Positions 48,091 through 56,591 of a stretch of 64,000 bases of DNA are shown piece after piece. The translations under genes and the position numbers were made by a program. A model generated the notes under the pieces. That model made no database searches, had not been told where the DNA came from, and saw only the letters and a list, made by a program, of their open reading frames with translations. The stretch's first letter is position 1, and every line of letters begins with the position of its first letter. Source of the stretch: Crossiella sp. SN42 (GTDB lineage: Bacteria > Actinomycetota > Actinomycetes > Mycobacteriales > Pseudonocardiaceae); the NCBI RefSeq assembly GCF_023897065.1, contig NZ_JAMHIV010000020.1, positions 124,001 through 188,000 on the forward strand. The letters are read 5' to 3'.

Positions 48091-48645
48091 TCAGCGGGCG
48101 CGGGACAACGCGGTGGCCAGGGCTGCCCCGGCCACCCGCTCGGTCTCCCGGCACAGCTCGTCCTCGCTGAAGGTGTCCTTGCCGGCGCTGCCCGTCACGC
48201 TCAGCGTCCGCCCGTCGGCCACGCTCACGTGCACCCCGCAGGGCGCGCCGCGGCCTTCCAGGGAGCTCACCCTGGCCGCCGGGAACCCGGCGATGCCGAC
48301 AAGTTTCGCCTTCGCGCTGGAGATGCCCAGCCAGCTCTCGATCCCGGCCCCCGCCCACGGGGTCACCACGAACCGGTAGCCGGGCGGGTCCACCACGAAG
48401 GCGCACCACGGGTCCTGCGAACCGTCGGCAGGCCCCGGCTCGATCCGGGTCACCCGCAGGTCGCTCTGCTGGGCGGAGGTGAGCAGCTCGCAGGGCGGCA
48501 CGGTGTGCGCGGCCACCTCGCGCGGCCGCTGGGGTGGCGCGGTGGTCGGCGCCGGGCTGGACCCGCTGGTGGGCGCGGGCGCGCCGGTGCCGCAGGCCGA
48601 CAGCAGACCGGTGACGGCCAGCGTGATCAACAACAGCGTGCGCAT
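48091..48645 (-). CDS. DUF3558-family lipoprotein
   Basis: A 184-residue protein from ATG 48645. A lipobox LLSAC (residues ~14-18) follows a short hydrophobic signal; a Pro/Ser/Thr linker leads to a globular domain with PPCELLTSAQQSDL, CAFVVDPPGYRFVVTPWAG and CGVHVSVADGRTLSVTG, the DUF3558 pattern with conserved cysteines. Such lipoproteins are common and of unknown function in actinomycetes, anchored outside the membrane. It lies 15 bp downstream of the 2OG-Fe(II) oxygenase gene in the same orientation, so co-transcription is possible. Confidence 0.88.
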   Translation of the reverse strand: MRTLLLITLAVTGLLSACGTGAPAPTSGSSPAPTTAPPQRPREVAAHTVPPCELLTSAQQSDLRVTRIEPGPADGSQDPWCAFVVDPPGYRFVVTPWAGAGIESWLGISSAKAKLVGIAGFPAARVSSLEGRGAPCGVHVSVADGRTLSVTGSAGKDTFSEDELCRETERVAGAALATALSRAR

Positions 48646-48660
48646 GGATCCCGCCTCCGG

Positions 48661-49623
48661 TCAGTCCATCGTGATGGCGTCCAGCTTCGCCCGCAAATAG
48701 TCGCCGGCCCGCACCTCCGGGTAGGCGACCTTGCCGATCGGCGGTCCCAGCGAGGCGATCCGGGCGTCCGGATCGGTCTCGTAGAAGTAGATCAGCGAGA
48801 TCAGCTCCTCATCCGGCGCGCTGGCATCCGGCGGCAGCACCCGGTGCCGGGTGGAGCGCCAGCGGTCGCCGGTCCAGCGGGCCAGCAGGTCGCCGATGTT
48901 GACCGTGAAGGCCGCCGGGTCGAACGGCGCGTTGACCCATTCGCCGTCCAGGGTGTGCACCTGCAGGCCGCCGACGCCGTGCTGGCGGTCCAGGATGGTG
49001 ACCGTGCCGAAGTCGGTGTGCGCGCCGATCCGGAACTGCCCCGGCTGCGGACTGCCCACAGTGGACAGTGGCGGGTACCAGTTGATGTTCATGGTGTAGG
49101 ACGGGTGCTGCCCACGGCTGGTGAAGAAGTCCGGCGCCAGGTCGAGGGCCACCGCGCACACGGTGAGCAGCTCGTCGGCCAGGCGGCGCATGTGCCGCAG
49201 GTACTCCTCGGCCAGCTCCTGGAGCCTGGGCGTCTCGGCGGGCCAGACGTTGGGCGCGAACCACTCCCGGTCCAGCTCCGGGTTGCCGGTGGGCTGGTCC
49301 GCGCCGACGGAGTAGCTTTCCTTGAGGTCCGGCGGGGACTCCGCGCCCTCGGCGTAGGAGTTGGCCTCCGCGCCCGGCGGCAGCCAGCCGTGCTCGCCGA
49401 CCTTGACCGCGTACCGCCGTTTGGTCTCCGCCGGCAGCGCGAAGAACTCCTTGGCCGCGGCGCGTACGTCGTCCCGGAGCTCGTCCGGCACGCCGTGTCC
49501 GGTGATGAGCAGGAATCCCGATCGCCGCAAGGCGTTGTCCACCTCCGCGGCCACCGCGCGGCGGCTCGCCGGATCACCCTGGAACCAGGGGGTGAGGTCG
49601 ATGATCGGCACCGCGTCGCTCAT
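48661..49623 (-). CDS. 2-oxoglutarate/Fe(II)-dependent oxygenase, isopenicillin-N-synthase-like
   Basis: A 320-residue protein from ATG 49623. VPIIDLTPWFQGDPA and GFLLITGHGVPDEL are the N-terminal DIOX_N segment; IGAHTDFGTVTILDRQHGVGGLQVH holds the HxD iron ligands and WRSTRHRVLPP the distal His. YTMNINWYPPL precedes the metal site as in the plant-like/IPNS-like branch. It hydroxylates or oxidises an unidentified small molecule. No biosynthetic cluster surrounds it; the only close neighbour is the DUF3558 lipoprotein. Confidence 0.9.
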   Translation of the reverse strand: MSDAVPIIDLTPWFQGDPASRRAVAAEVDNALRRSGFLLITGHGVPDELRDDVRAAAKEFFALPAETKRRYAVKVGEHGWLPPGAEANSYAEGAESPPDLKESYSVGADQPTGNPELDREWFAPNVWPAETPRLQELAEEYLRHMRRLADELLTVCAVALDLAPDFFTSRGQHPSYTMNINWYPPLSTVGSPQPGQFRIGAHTDFGTVTILDRQHGVGGLQVHTLDGEWVNAPFDPAAFTVNIGDLLARWTGDRWRSTRHRVLPPDASAPDEELISLIYFYETDPDARIASLGPPIGKVAYPEVRAGDYLRAKLDAITMD

Positions 49624-49835
49624 GTTCGGACGGTAGCAGCAGTGCCTTCGGCCGTTGGGTGGAACTTTCCGGCCGGTGTAACGGTGGGCATTTGTCAAAC
49701 CTCTTATCTCACCCGTCGGTACTTCCCCCGAACGGCTGCTGACCAGGGTCAATCGCGACCGTACGTTTACCGATCACCGGGGATCCCGGTGATCGAGTCG
49801 CGTGTGTCGGGGCACGCACAACACGTGGAGGGCGC

Positions 49836-52637
49836 GTGCGATTACGGTTACGTCCATCCCGGCTGACCACCGTGCTGGTGGCCGGGGCGACCTGTCTGGC
49901 AGCGGCACTGGGCGCCGTGACACCCGCCGTGGCGGCGCCCAGTGCCGCTGACGACGGGGGCCTGTCCGAGCGGACCGCGCGGCAGATCAACGTCCTGCAA
50001 CGGGTGAAGGCCACCCAGTCCAAGGCTGAGTCCAAAGTGGACAGTCGGCTGGTGGTGGAGCAGCGGCTGCGCCAGGACCGCTCGCTGCTGACCGCGGCGC
50101 CTGAGCTCAACACCGGGATCGCGGTGAACGGCAACGGATCCGTGCTGGTGGAGATCCGCGCCGACCGGGTGGGCGAGGAGCTGGTCGCCGAGGTGCGCAG
50201 GCATGGCGGCGTGCTCCGGCACGTCTCCCCGGCCACCCGCACCGTGCGCGCCGAGCTGCCGCTGTCCTCGCTGGCCAAGCTGGCCGCCCGCGGCGACATC
50301 CGGCAGATCGAACCGGCCAGCGAGGCGATGACCGCCCGTGCCGGCGCGCCGAAGTCCAGCGAGACCAAGGAAGCGCGCGGCAAGCGGATCGCCGAGCAGG
50401 CCCGCGCCGCGCTGGCCGCCAAGCAGCAGCGCGCCGGGGTCGCCGCGGTCACCTCCGAGGGCGACCGGGCGCACAACGCGGACAACGCCCGCCGCGACTA
50501 CAAGGTCACCGGCGTCGGCGCGAAGCTGTGCGCGATGTCCGACGGCGTGGACTCCCTGGCCGCCATGCGCACCCTGGGCGAGCTGCCCGCGGTGGACGTG
50601 CTGGCCGGGCAGGAAGGCGACGGTGACGAGGGCACCGCGATGCTGGAGATCCTGCACGACGTCGCGCCCGGCGCCAGCCTCGGTTTCGCCACCGCCTTCA
50701 ACGGCGACGCCAGCTTCGCCGACAACATCCGCAAGCTGCGCTTCGAGCTCAAGTGCGACGTGATCGTCGATGACGTGCTCTACTTCAACGAGTCGCCGTT
50801 CCAGGACGGCATCATCGCCCAGGCGGTCAACGACGTCACCGCCAACGGCGCGCTGTTCTTCTCCTCCGCGGGCAACGAGGGCAACCTCGCCGACGGCACC
50901 TCCGGGCACTGGGAGGGCAAGTTCGTCGACTCCGGCAAGGGGGTCGGCCGCTTCGTCGGCACCGCGCACGACTTCGACCCCGGTGCGGGCGTGCAGATCA
51001 TCAACCCGATGTCGGCCGGTTCGAACGGCAAGCCGGTGACCCTGTTCTGGGCCGACCCGTTGCAGCGCGCCACCAACGACTACGACCTGTACCTGTTGGA
51101 CGGCAACGGGAACGTGGTCGCGCTCAGCCAGGGCGTGCAGGACGGGCTGCAGGACCCCTACGAACGGGTCAACACCACCGCGGGCGGCCAGCGGCTGGCC
51201 GTGGTGAAGTACCGCGGCGAGGACAAGTACCTGTCGTTGTCGGTGCTGCGCGGCCGGTTCAAGGACGCCGGTGAGCTCAAGGGCTTCGCCACCGCGGGCG
51301 TGACCCGTGGCCACTCCGCGGCCAAGGACGCCTTCAGCGTCGCCGCCGCCCCCGCCGCCAAGGCCTTCACCGGCGGCGAGGCAGGCGACCCGGCCAACCC
51401 GGCCGGTCCCTACCCCGGCTCCTTCGACGGCAGCTCCAAGCTGGAGCGCTTCAGCTCCGACGGCCCGCGCCGGGTGTTCTTCAACGCCGACGGCACCCCG
51501 GTCGCCTCGCCCGAGGGTGAGCTGCGACAGAAGCCGGACCTGACCGCCGCCGACGGCGTGGCCACCAAGACCCCCGGTTTCAGCCCGTTCTACGGCACCT
51601 CGGCCGCCGCGCCGCACGCCGCCGCGATCGCCGGCCTGATCCTCTCCGGCAACCCCGGCCTGCCCGCCGCTGAGGTGCGGCAGGCGCTGACCAGCACCGC
51701 GGTGGACATCGGCGCGCCCGGCGTGGACAACCGCGCCGGCGCGGGCATCCTGCTCACCGACAAGGTGCTGGCGCACACCGGAGCCAGCCCGCAGCCCAGG
51801 GCGGTCGCCCAGCCGCCGACGGTCACGCCGACCAGCGGTGACGGCGACGCGTTCCTGGAGCCGGGGGAGAGCGCCGCGCTGTTCCTGCCGGTGCTCAACA
51901 ACGGCGACGGCACCGCCGCCTCGGTCAGCGTGGCGCTGACCGCGACCAGCCCCGGGGTGACCGTGGCGCCGCGCACCAAGAACTACGGCACCATCGAGGC
52001 CGGGCAGACCGGGCTCAACCAGTTCGCCATCACGGTGCCGGCCTCCCACCCGATCGGGGATCCGGTGGTGCTCTCGGCCAAGGTGACCTTCGCGGGTTCG
52101 CTGTCGCCGACCACCACCGCGCTGAGCATCCCGATCGGCCGTCCCTCGCCGGTGGCCAAGGACTTCGCCTACGCCGGCGAGCCGGTGGCGATCCCGGACG
52201 GCGACTCCGCCGGGGTCACCGTCACCATCCCGGTGACCGGTGCGGGCAGGCCGTCCAAGGTCACCTTCTCCCTGGACGGCACCGACTGCTCCGCGGCGGA
52301 AGGCTCCACCACCGCGGGCATCAGCCACACCTACGTCGGTGACCTGACAGGCACGCTGACCTCGCCGTCCGGCCAGGTCCTCACCCTGTTCCAGCGGCAG
52401 GGCGGCGGCGGCAACAACCTCTGCCAGGTGGTCTTCGACGACGGCGCGGCCCAGCCGTTCAGTGGCGTCACCGCGACTCAGGCGCCGTTCACCGGCACCT
52501 GGCGGCCGGTGGCCCCGCTGGCGCCTGCGCTGCGCAGCAGTGCCGACGGCAACTGGACGCTGAAGGTGGTGGACAACGTCCGCACCGACGCCGGCCACCT
52601 GCGGAAGGTCTCACTGCACATCAACGGGTACGAGTGA
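49836..52637 (+). CDS. Secreted S8/S53-like serine protease with C-terminal P-domain
   Basis: A 933-residue protein from GTG 49836 (GGAGGGCGC). A signal peptide (to ~34) and a ~180-residue pro-region precede the catalytic domain. The Asp is D236 (LCAMSDGVDS); at the place of the subtilisin His (HGTAVA) it reads DEGTAMLEILHDVAPGA, so Glu265 or Asp264 takes that position; oxyanion Asn is N347 (SSAGNEGN); the nucleophile is Ser589 (YGTSAAAPHAAAIAG). This Glu-Asp-Ser arrangement recalls sedolisins and the S53-like subgroup of S8 entries. Residues ~780-933 form a proprotein-convertase P-domain (TYVGDLTGTLTSPSG ... GNWTLKVVDN). Extracellular protease, monocistronic, followed by a terminator. Confidence 0.88.
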   Translation: MRLRLRPSRLTTVLVAGATCLAAALGAVTPAVAAPSAADDGGLSERTARQINVLQRVKATQSKAESKVDSRLVVEQRLRQDRSLLTAAPELNTGIAVNGNGSVLVEIRADRVGEELVAEVRRHGGVLRHVSPATRTVRAELPLSSLAKLAARGDIRQIEPASEAMTARAGAPKSSETKEARGKRIAEQARAALAAKQQRAGVAAVTSEGDRAHNADNARRDYKVTGVGAKLCAMSDGVDSLAAMRTLGELPAVDVLAGQEGDGDEGTAMLEILHDVAPGASLGFATAFNGDASFADNIRKLRFELKCDVIVDDVLYFNESPFQDGIIAQAVNDVTANGALFFSSAGNEGNLADGTSGHWEGKFVDSGKGVGRFVGTAHDFDPGAGVQIINPMSAGSNGKPVTLFWADPLQRATNDYDLYLLDGNGNVVALSQGVQDGLQDPYERVNTTAGGQRLAVVKYRGEDKYLSLSVLRGRFKDAGELKGFATAGVTRGHSAAKDAFSVAAAPAAKAFTGGEAGDPANPAGPYPGSFDGSSKLERFSSDGPRRVFFNADGTPVASPEGELRQKPDLTAADGVATKTPGFSPFYGTSAAAPHAAAIAGLILSGNPGLPAAEVRQALTSTAVDIGAPGVDNRAGAGILLTDKVLAHTGASPQPRAVAQPPTVTPTSGDGDAFLEPGESAALFLPVLNNGDGTAASVSVALTATSPGVTVAPRTKNYGTIEAGQTGLNQFAITVPASHPIGDPVVLSAKVTFAGSLSPTTTALSIPIGRPSPVAKDFAYAGEPVAIPDGDSAGVTVTIPVTGAGRPSKVTFSLDGTDCSAAEGSTTAGISHTYVGDLTGTLTSPSGQVLTLFQRQGGGGNNLCQVVFDDGAAQPFSGVTATQAPFTGTWRPVAPLAPALRSSADGNWTLKVVDNVRTDAGHLRKVSLHINGYE

Positions 52638-52652
52638 CCCTCGGTTGAACAC

Positions 52653-52692
52653 CGGCGCCCCGGAGTGACCCAGTCGTCGCTCCGGGGCGCCG
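52653..52692. terminator. Strong rho-independent-like hairpin after the protease gene
   Basis: CGGCGCCCCGGAG (52653-52665) pairs perfectly with CTCCGGGGCGCCG (52680-52692) over 13 bp with a 14-nt loop, starting 16 bp after the stop codon of the S8/S53-like gene. A short T-containing run (TCGTTCT) follows. Confidence 0.85.
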
Positions 52693-52711
52693 TCGTTCTA
52701 GTGTTGCGATC

Positions 52712-53317
52712 GTGACCGGCTCGCAACCTGCTCCCGTCGCCCCCGCGGAGGTGGTGCCGGTGCCCCGCGCGCCAGAGGACGTGCTGGCCGATGTGGCCGC
52801 CGCGGTGCTCGGTCCGGGCAGACACCTGAGCGTGGACCTGATGGACCTGCTCGACGGGGTGGTCCGCGGCCCGGTGGACGCGGTGCGCGCCAACGACGAC
52901 CTGCTGCCCAGGCTGGCGCACGAGAACTCGCTGGACACCGTGCTCACCCAGATCCGCAGGCTGCTGCGCCCCGGCGGCGTGCTGGTGGCCGCGGTGCCCG
53001 AGCTGGCCAAACTCGGCGCGCTGCGACCCACGGCACCACCGCCCAGGGTCACCGGCTCCGGCCCGGACCGCCAGGTCACCGTGCAGCTGTGGGACTGGGC
53101 CGAGGACGGCGGCTCCTACGGCCTGGACGTGGTGCAGCTGGTGCGCAGCGCCGAGGGCTGGACGGTGGCCGGCGCGGTGTCCACCCACCACCGGGTGCTC
53201 TCGGTGGAGGAGGTGGCCGAGGCGCTGGCCAACGCCGGTTTCGCCGCCGTGCAGTGCCTGTCCCCAGCGGAAAGCGGTCACCCGCTGCCGCTGTGCGTCG
53301 CACTGGCCCCCCGATGA
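52712..53317 (+). CDS. Degenerate methyltransferase-like protein coupled to acVLRF1
   Basis: A 201-residue protein from GTG 52712, with no RBS and so possibly leaderless. NSLDTVLTQIRRLLRPGGVLVAAVPELAKL and THHRVLSVEEVAEALANAGFAAVQCLSP resemble the C-terminal half (motif III onwards) of class I methyltransferases, but no GxGxG SAM loop is present in the first 80 residues. It may be a catalytically dead fold or an unrelated protein. Its stop overlaps the ATG of the acVLRF1 gene (ATGA), so the two are co-translated. This suggests a link to ribosome rescue or to nascent-chain quality control, by context only. Confidence 0.6.
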   Translation: MTGSQPAPVAPAEVVPVPRAPEDVLADVAAAVLGPGRHLSVDLMDLLDGVVRGPVDAVRANDDLLPRLAHENSLDTVLTQIRRLLRPGGVLVAAVPELAKLGALRPTAPPPRVTGSGPDRQVTVQLWDWAEDGGSYGLDVVQLVRSAEGWTVAGAVSTHHRVLSVEEVAEALANAGFAAVQCLSPAESGHPLPLCVALAPR

Positions 53318-53985
53318 GCCGGGTCCGCCAGGTCGCCGGCGGCGGCCGCGCCGTCGAGGTCGAACCCGAACGCCTGCAAGGCTTCCTGGACCGCTTCGGC
53401 ACCCGCCACCAGGGCGTCACCGAGTCCCGCATCGGCCCCGCGCACGCGGTGTTCACCGCCACCGACGGCGCGAAGGCCGAGCTCGACATCCCCTTCGGCG
53501 GCCTGCCCGGCGACCCGGTGATCACCCCCGGCCTGCACCTGGACCCCCTGCTGCCGCACCTGCTGCGCCCACGCCGGATCGCACTGGTGCTGGTCCGCCT
53601 GGGCGGCCACAGCCTCGGCGTGGCCGAGGGTGCGAAGGTGGTGCTCTCCACCACCGACCGCCGCCAGGTGCACGGCCGCAACAAGGCAGGCGGCTGGTCC
53701 CAGCAGCGCTTCGCCCGCCGCCGCGAGGGCCAGGCCAGGGTCGCCTTGCAGGCCGCGGCCGACGACGTGTTCCGGGTGCTGGTGCCCCAACTGTCCACTG
53801 TGGACGCCGTGGTGCTGGGCGGCGACCGCTCCGCGCTGGCCGAGCTGCGCGCCGACCGGCGGATCGCGGAGCTGATGAACCGGGCCGAGGAACGGGTGCT
53901 GGACGTGCCCGAACCCCGCCGCACGGTGCTGGACGAGGCCGCGCTGCGCGCCCGCTGCGTCGACGTCGTGGTGACCGAGCCCTAG
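53314..53985 (+). CDS. acVLRF1-family peptidyl-tRNA hydrolase (Vms1-like release factor)
   Basis: A 223-residue protein from ATG 53314. QVHGRNKAGGWSQQRFARRREGQ holds the catalytic GWSQQ(R) loop equivalent to the GGQ-like motif of Vms1/baeRF release factors, and VGLRRG-type strands flank it (RIALVLVRLGGHSLGVAEGAKVVLST). The C-terminal part (DDVFRVLVPQLSTVDAVVLGGDRSALAELRADRRIAEL) is the eRF1-like core. The family is actinobacterial and is thought to release nascent chains from stalled 50S complexes. It ends by a 4-bp tail overlap with the convergent small gene. Confidence 0.88.
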   Translation: MSRVRQVAGGGRAVEVEPERLQGFLDRFGTRHQGVTESRIGPAHAVFTATDGAKAELDIPFGGLPGDPVITPGLHLDPLLPHLLRPRRIALVLVRLGGHSLGVAEGAKVVLSTTDRRQVHGRNKAGGWSQQRFARRREGQARVALQAAADDVFRVLVPQLSTVDAVVLGGDRSALAELRADRRIAELMNRAEERVLDVPEPRRTVLDEAALRARCVDVVVTEP

Positions 53986-54371
53986 CCAGGTCCCGCGGTG
54001 ACCTGCAACTCATACGGCCGGTAGTCGTGGTCAGGGTCGCCGGCCTGGAACCCCGCGGAAGTGAGGATCGCCAGCAACGCCTGCTGCATCGCCTCCATCA
54101 CCTCGCCCTGCCGGGTCAGCACCGGGTCGTCCAGACGCCCCTCGTTGACGCAGTCCGCCGCCGCGTTCGCCATCCGCGGATGGGTGTGCCAGTCGACCCA
54201 CACCCCGCCCGCCTCATCGTCGGCGGGATCGACTTCCACCCGGACACCCACCCGTAGTCCGGGCGCGAGGTCGCCGGTGATCGGCAGCCCGGCCTCGGCG
54301 AGCGTGTCGCGCACGTCGTCGGCCAGGTTGCGCAACTCGCGGAGCCGGGCATCGGAGACCTTCGGCAGCAT
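53982..54371 (-). CDS. Conserved small protein of unknown function
   Basis: A 129-residue soluble protein from ATG 54371. I do not recognise the family. The N-terminal helix (SDARLRELRNLADDVRDTLAEAG) is followed by beta strands (LRVGVRVEVDPADDEAGGVWVDWHTHP) and a helix with EVMEAMQQALLAILTSAGF; the ending PDHDYRPYELQV is polar. WVDWHTHPRM looks like a surface or metal-binding loop but no enzyme motif is complete. It is convergent with acVLRF1 and divergent from the acyltransferase. GC and codon use match the neighbours, supporting a real gene. Confidence 0.7.
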   Translation of the reverse strand: MLPKVSDARLRELRNLADDVRDTLAEAGLPITGDLAPGLRVGVRVEVDPADDEAGGVWVDWHTHPRMANAAADCVNEGRLDDPVLTRQGEVMEAMQQALLAILTSAGFQAGDPDHDYRPYELQVTAGPG

Positions 54372-54438
54372 GGCCCGATCCTATGATCAGCGCCCGCTCT
54401 TCAGGACCGCTTCAGACTCACGCCGCAAGCTCGAATCC

Positions 54439-56574
54439 GTGACCCGAGCCGTGATCACCGCCGCCCCGCGCCGGGTGTTCCGCCCCGAGTTGCAGGGCCT
54501 GCGCGCCCTCGCGGTGGCCCTGGTGGTGATCTACCACGTCTACTCGGACCGGATCTCCGGCGGCGTGGACGTGTTCTTCCTGCTCTCCGGCTTCCTGCTG
54601 ACCGCCCAGCTCCTCCGCGCCGCGGAACAACGCACCCTGGACATTCCGCGCCAGTGGGGCCGCACGTTCACCAGGCTGGTGCCCTCGGCGGCGGTGGTGC
54701 TGGCGGCGACCTGCGTCGCGGCGTACGTGATCCTGCCGCCGGAACGCTGGTTCCAGACCATCCGCGAGGTGGTGGCGGCCGCGCTGTTCCTGGAGAACTG
54801 GCGGCTGGGCGCGGACTCGGTGGACTACTTCGCGCGCGACAACCTGGCGAGTCCGGTGCAGCACTTCTGGTCGCTGTCGGTGCAGGCACAGCTGATGGTG
54901 CTGTGGCCGGTGCTGATCGCCCTGGTCGCGCTGGTGGTCCGGCGCTGGCGGGGGAGGGGACCACGGCCCAGCACCACCGCCCCGGCCGAGCGCCGCGCCA
55001 CCACCGCACCCGGGCGCGGCCTTCCCACCGCCGCGCTACCCCAGGACCGCGCCTCCGCGGCTGCCGCGCCGCCCGACCGCCGTGCCTCCACCACCGCACC
55101 CGAGCGCCGCGCCACCACCGCACCCGGGCTCCGCGTCCCCATCGCCGTCACCCTCGCCCTGCTCACCGCGCTCTCCCTCGCCTACTCCATCCACCTCACC
55201 GCCACCGACCAGCCCTTCGCCTACTTCCACACCTTCACCCGCCTCTGGGAGTTCGCCCTCGGCGGCCTGCTCGCCCTGGTCGCCGACCGCATCTCCCTGC
55301 CCCGCCGCCTGCGCTGGTTCCTCGGCTGGGCCGGCATCCTGGCCCTGGTCAGTTGCGGCCTTGTGCTCGACGTCGGCACCGTCTTCCCCGGTTACGCCGC
55401 GCTCTGGCCGACCACGGCCGCGGTGCTGGTGATCCTCGCCGGTGGGGCGGAGCGGGTGCTTTCCGCGCGGCCGCTGGTCCGGCTTGGCGACCTCAGCTAC
55501 GCCCTCTACCTCTGGCACTGGCCGGTGCTGGTGCTCTACCTGGTCGCCCGCGGCGGCGGCCAGGTCGGCTGGCGGGGCGGGGTGCTGGTGATCGGGGTTT
55601 CGCTGGGGCTGGCGGTGCTGACCCACCGGTTGGTCGAGCGGCCCGTTCCGCGCGGGGCCTACCGGGTCGCGGTGCTGCTGCTGGTGCCCGCACTGGCGCT
55701 GGCCGCCTCCTGGCAGGCGCTGGCGGTGCGGGACGCGCGGTACTCGATCACCATCGGCAGCCACGACTACCCCGGCGCGCTGGCCATGACGCCGGGGTTC
55801 CGGAGCGCGGGGGAGCTGCCGCCGATGCCGCCGCGGATCGCGCTGCCCGAGGACTGGGCGCGGCTGGACGACCTGGACTGCACCCGCTCGGCGCGCAACC
55901 GTGACCTGGAGATGTGCTCGACGTCCACAGTGGACAGTCCGGCGAAAACCGTTGTGCTGGTTGGCGACTCGCACATGCAGCAGTACCTGGCCGCGGTCCG
56001 GCCGATCGCCGAGCAGCGCGGCTGGCGGGTGGTCACCATGTTCAAGGGCCTCTGCCCGTTCTCCACCGCCTCGGAGTCCATGCCCGGCGACGCGCCCTGT
56101 ACGGCCTGGAACGCCGCCGCCGCGGCCGAGATCCTCGACCTCAAGCCGGATGCGGTGTTCACCCTGGCCAGCCGCGACGTGCGGATCGGCCTCAGCGAGG
56201 TCACCCCGCCCGGGTTCGTCGAGCAGTGGCGGCGGCTGGCCGCGGCGGACATCCCGGTGGTCGCGCTGCGGGACAACCCGCGCTTCGACCACTGGCCGTC
56301 CACCTGCGCCTACGAGCTCGGTCCCGACGAACCCGTCTGCGCCGCGCCCCGGGCCGAGATCTACCCCGACCCACCGCCCTACCTGTCCATTCCGGACCTG
56401 CCGCCCACAGTGTCCTTTGTGGACCTCAGTGACCACATGTGCACCCCGGACGTCTGCCCGCCGGTGATCGGCAACATCCAGGTGTACCTGGACAACAACC
56501 ACCTCTCCGCCAGCTTCATGACCTCGCTGGCCCCGGTGCTGGCCGACCGGCTGCTGCCCGCGCTGCGGCACTGA
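54439..56574 (+). CDS. Acyltransferase-3/SGNH fusion (peptidoglycan- or glycan-O-acetyltransferase, OatA-like)
   Basis: A 711-residue protein from GTG 54439. RPELQGLRALAVALVVIYHVYS...GVDVFFLLSGFLLT is the AT3 signature with the catalytic His; HFWSLSVQAQLMVLWPVL is the second. About ten helices follow, interrupted by a ~70-residue low-complexity loop (residues ~175-232) containing a 28-bp direct repeat. The extracytoplasmic C-terminal ~250 residues are an SGNH esterase domain: VVLVGDSHMQQYL carries the nucleophile Ser and LSASFMTSLAPVLADRL is near the end (His normally in DxNH; here DNNHLSA). It likely O-acetylates an envelope polysaccharide. Confidence 0.9.
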   Translation: MTRAVITAAPRRVFRPELQGLRALAVALVVIYHVYSDRISGGVDVFFLLSGFLLTAQLLRAAEQRTLDIPRQWGRTFTRLVPSAAVVLAATCVAAYVILPPERWFQTIREVVAAALFLENWRLGADSVDYFARDNLASPVQHFWSLSVQAQLMVLWPVLIALVALVVRRWRGRGPRPSTTAPAERRATTAPGRGLPTAALPQDRASAAAAPPDRRASTTAPERRATTAPGLRVPIAVTLALLTALSLAYSIHLTATDQPFAYFHTFTRLWEFALGGLLALVADRISLPRRLRWFLGWAGILALVSCGLVLDVGTVFPGYAALWPTTAAVLVILAGGAERVLSARPLVRLGDLSYALYLWHWPVLVLYLVARGGGQVGWRGGVLVIGVSLGLAVLTHRLVERPVPRGAYRVAVLLLVPALALAASWQALAVRDARYSITIGSHDYPGALAMTPGFRSAGELPPMPPRIALPEDWARLDDLDCTRSARNRDLEMCSTSTVDSPAKTVVLVGDSHMQQYLAAVRPIAEQRGWRVVTMFKGLCPFSTASESMPGDAPCTAWNAAAAAEILDLKPDAVFTLASRDVRIGLSEVTPPGFVEQWRRLAAADIPVVALRDNPRFDHWPSTCAYELGPDEPVCAAPRAEIYPDPPPYLSIPDLPPTVSFVDLSDHMCTPDVCPPVIGNIQVYLDNNHLSASFMTSLAPVLADRLLPALRH
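54987..55128. repeat. 28-bp direct repeat inside the acyltransferase gene
   Basis: The 28-bp sequence beginning CGAGCGCCGCGCCACCACCG is identical at 54987-55014 and 55101-55128 (114 bp apart, in frame). Together with surrounding partial copies it encodes a low-complexity loop (ERRATTAPG repeated) between membrane helices. Confidence 0.8.
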
Positions 56575-56591
56575 GCGGTAGCGTCGGGGCC

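Noticed and set aside
49848-52598. 916-codon minus-strand frame opposite the S8/S53-like protease
   Set aside because: Low-complexity antisense text. The sense strand has a signal peptide, catalytic motifs and a P-domain.
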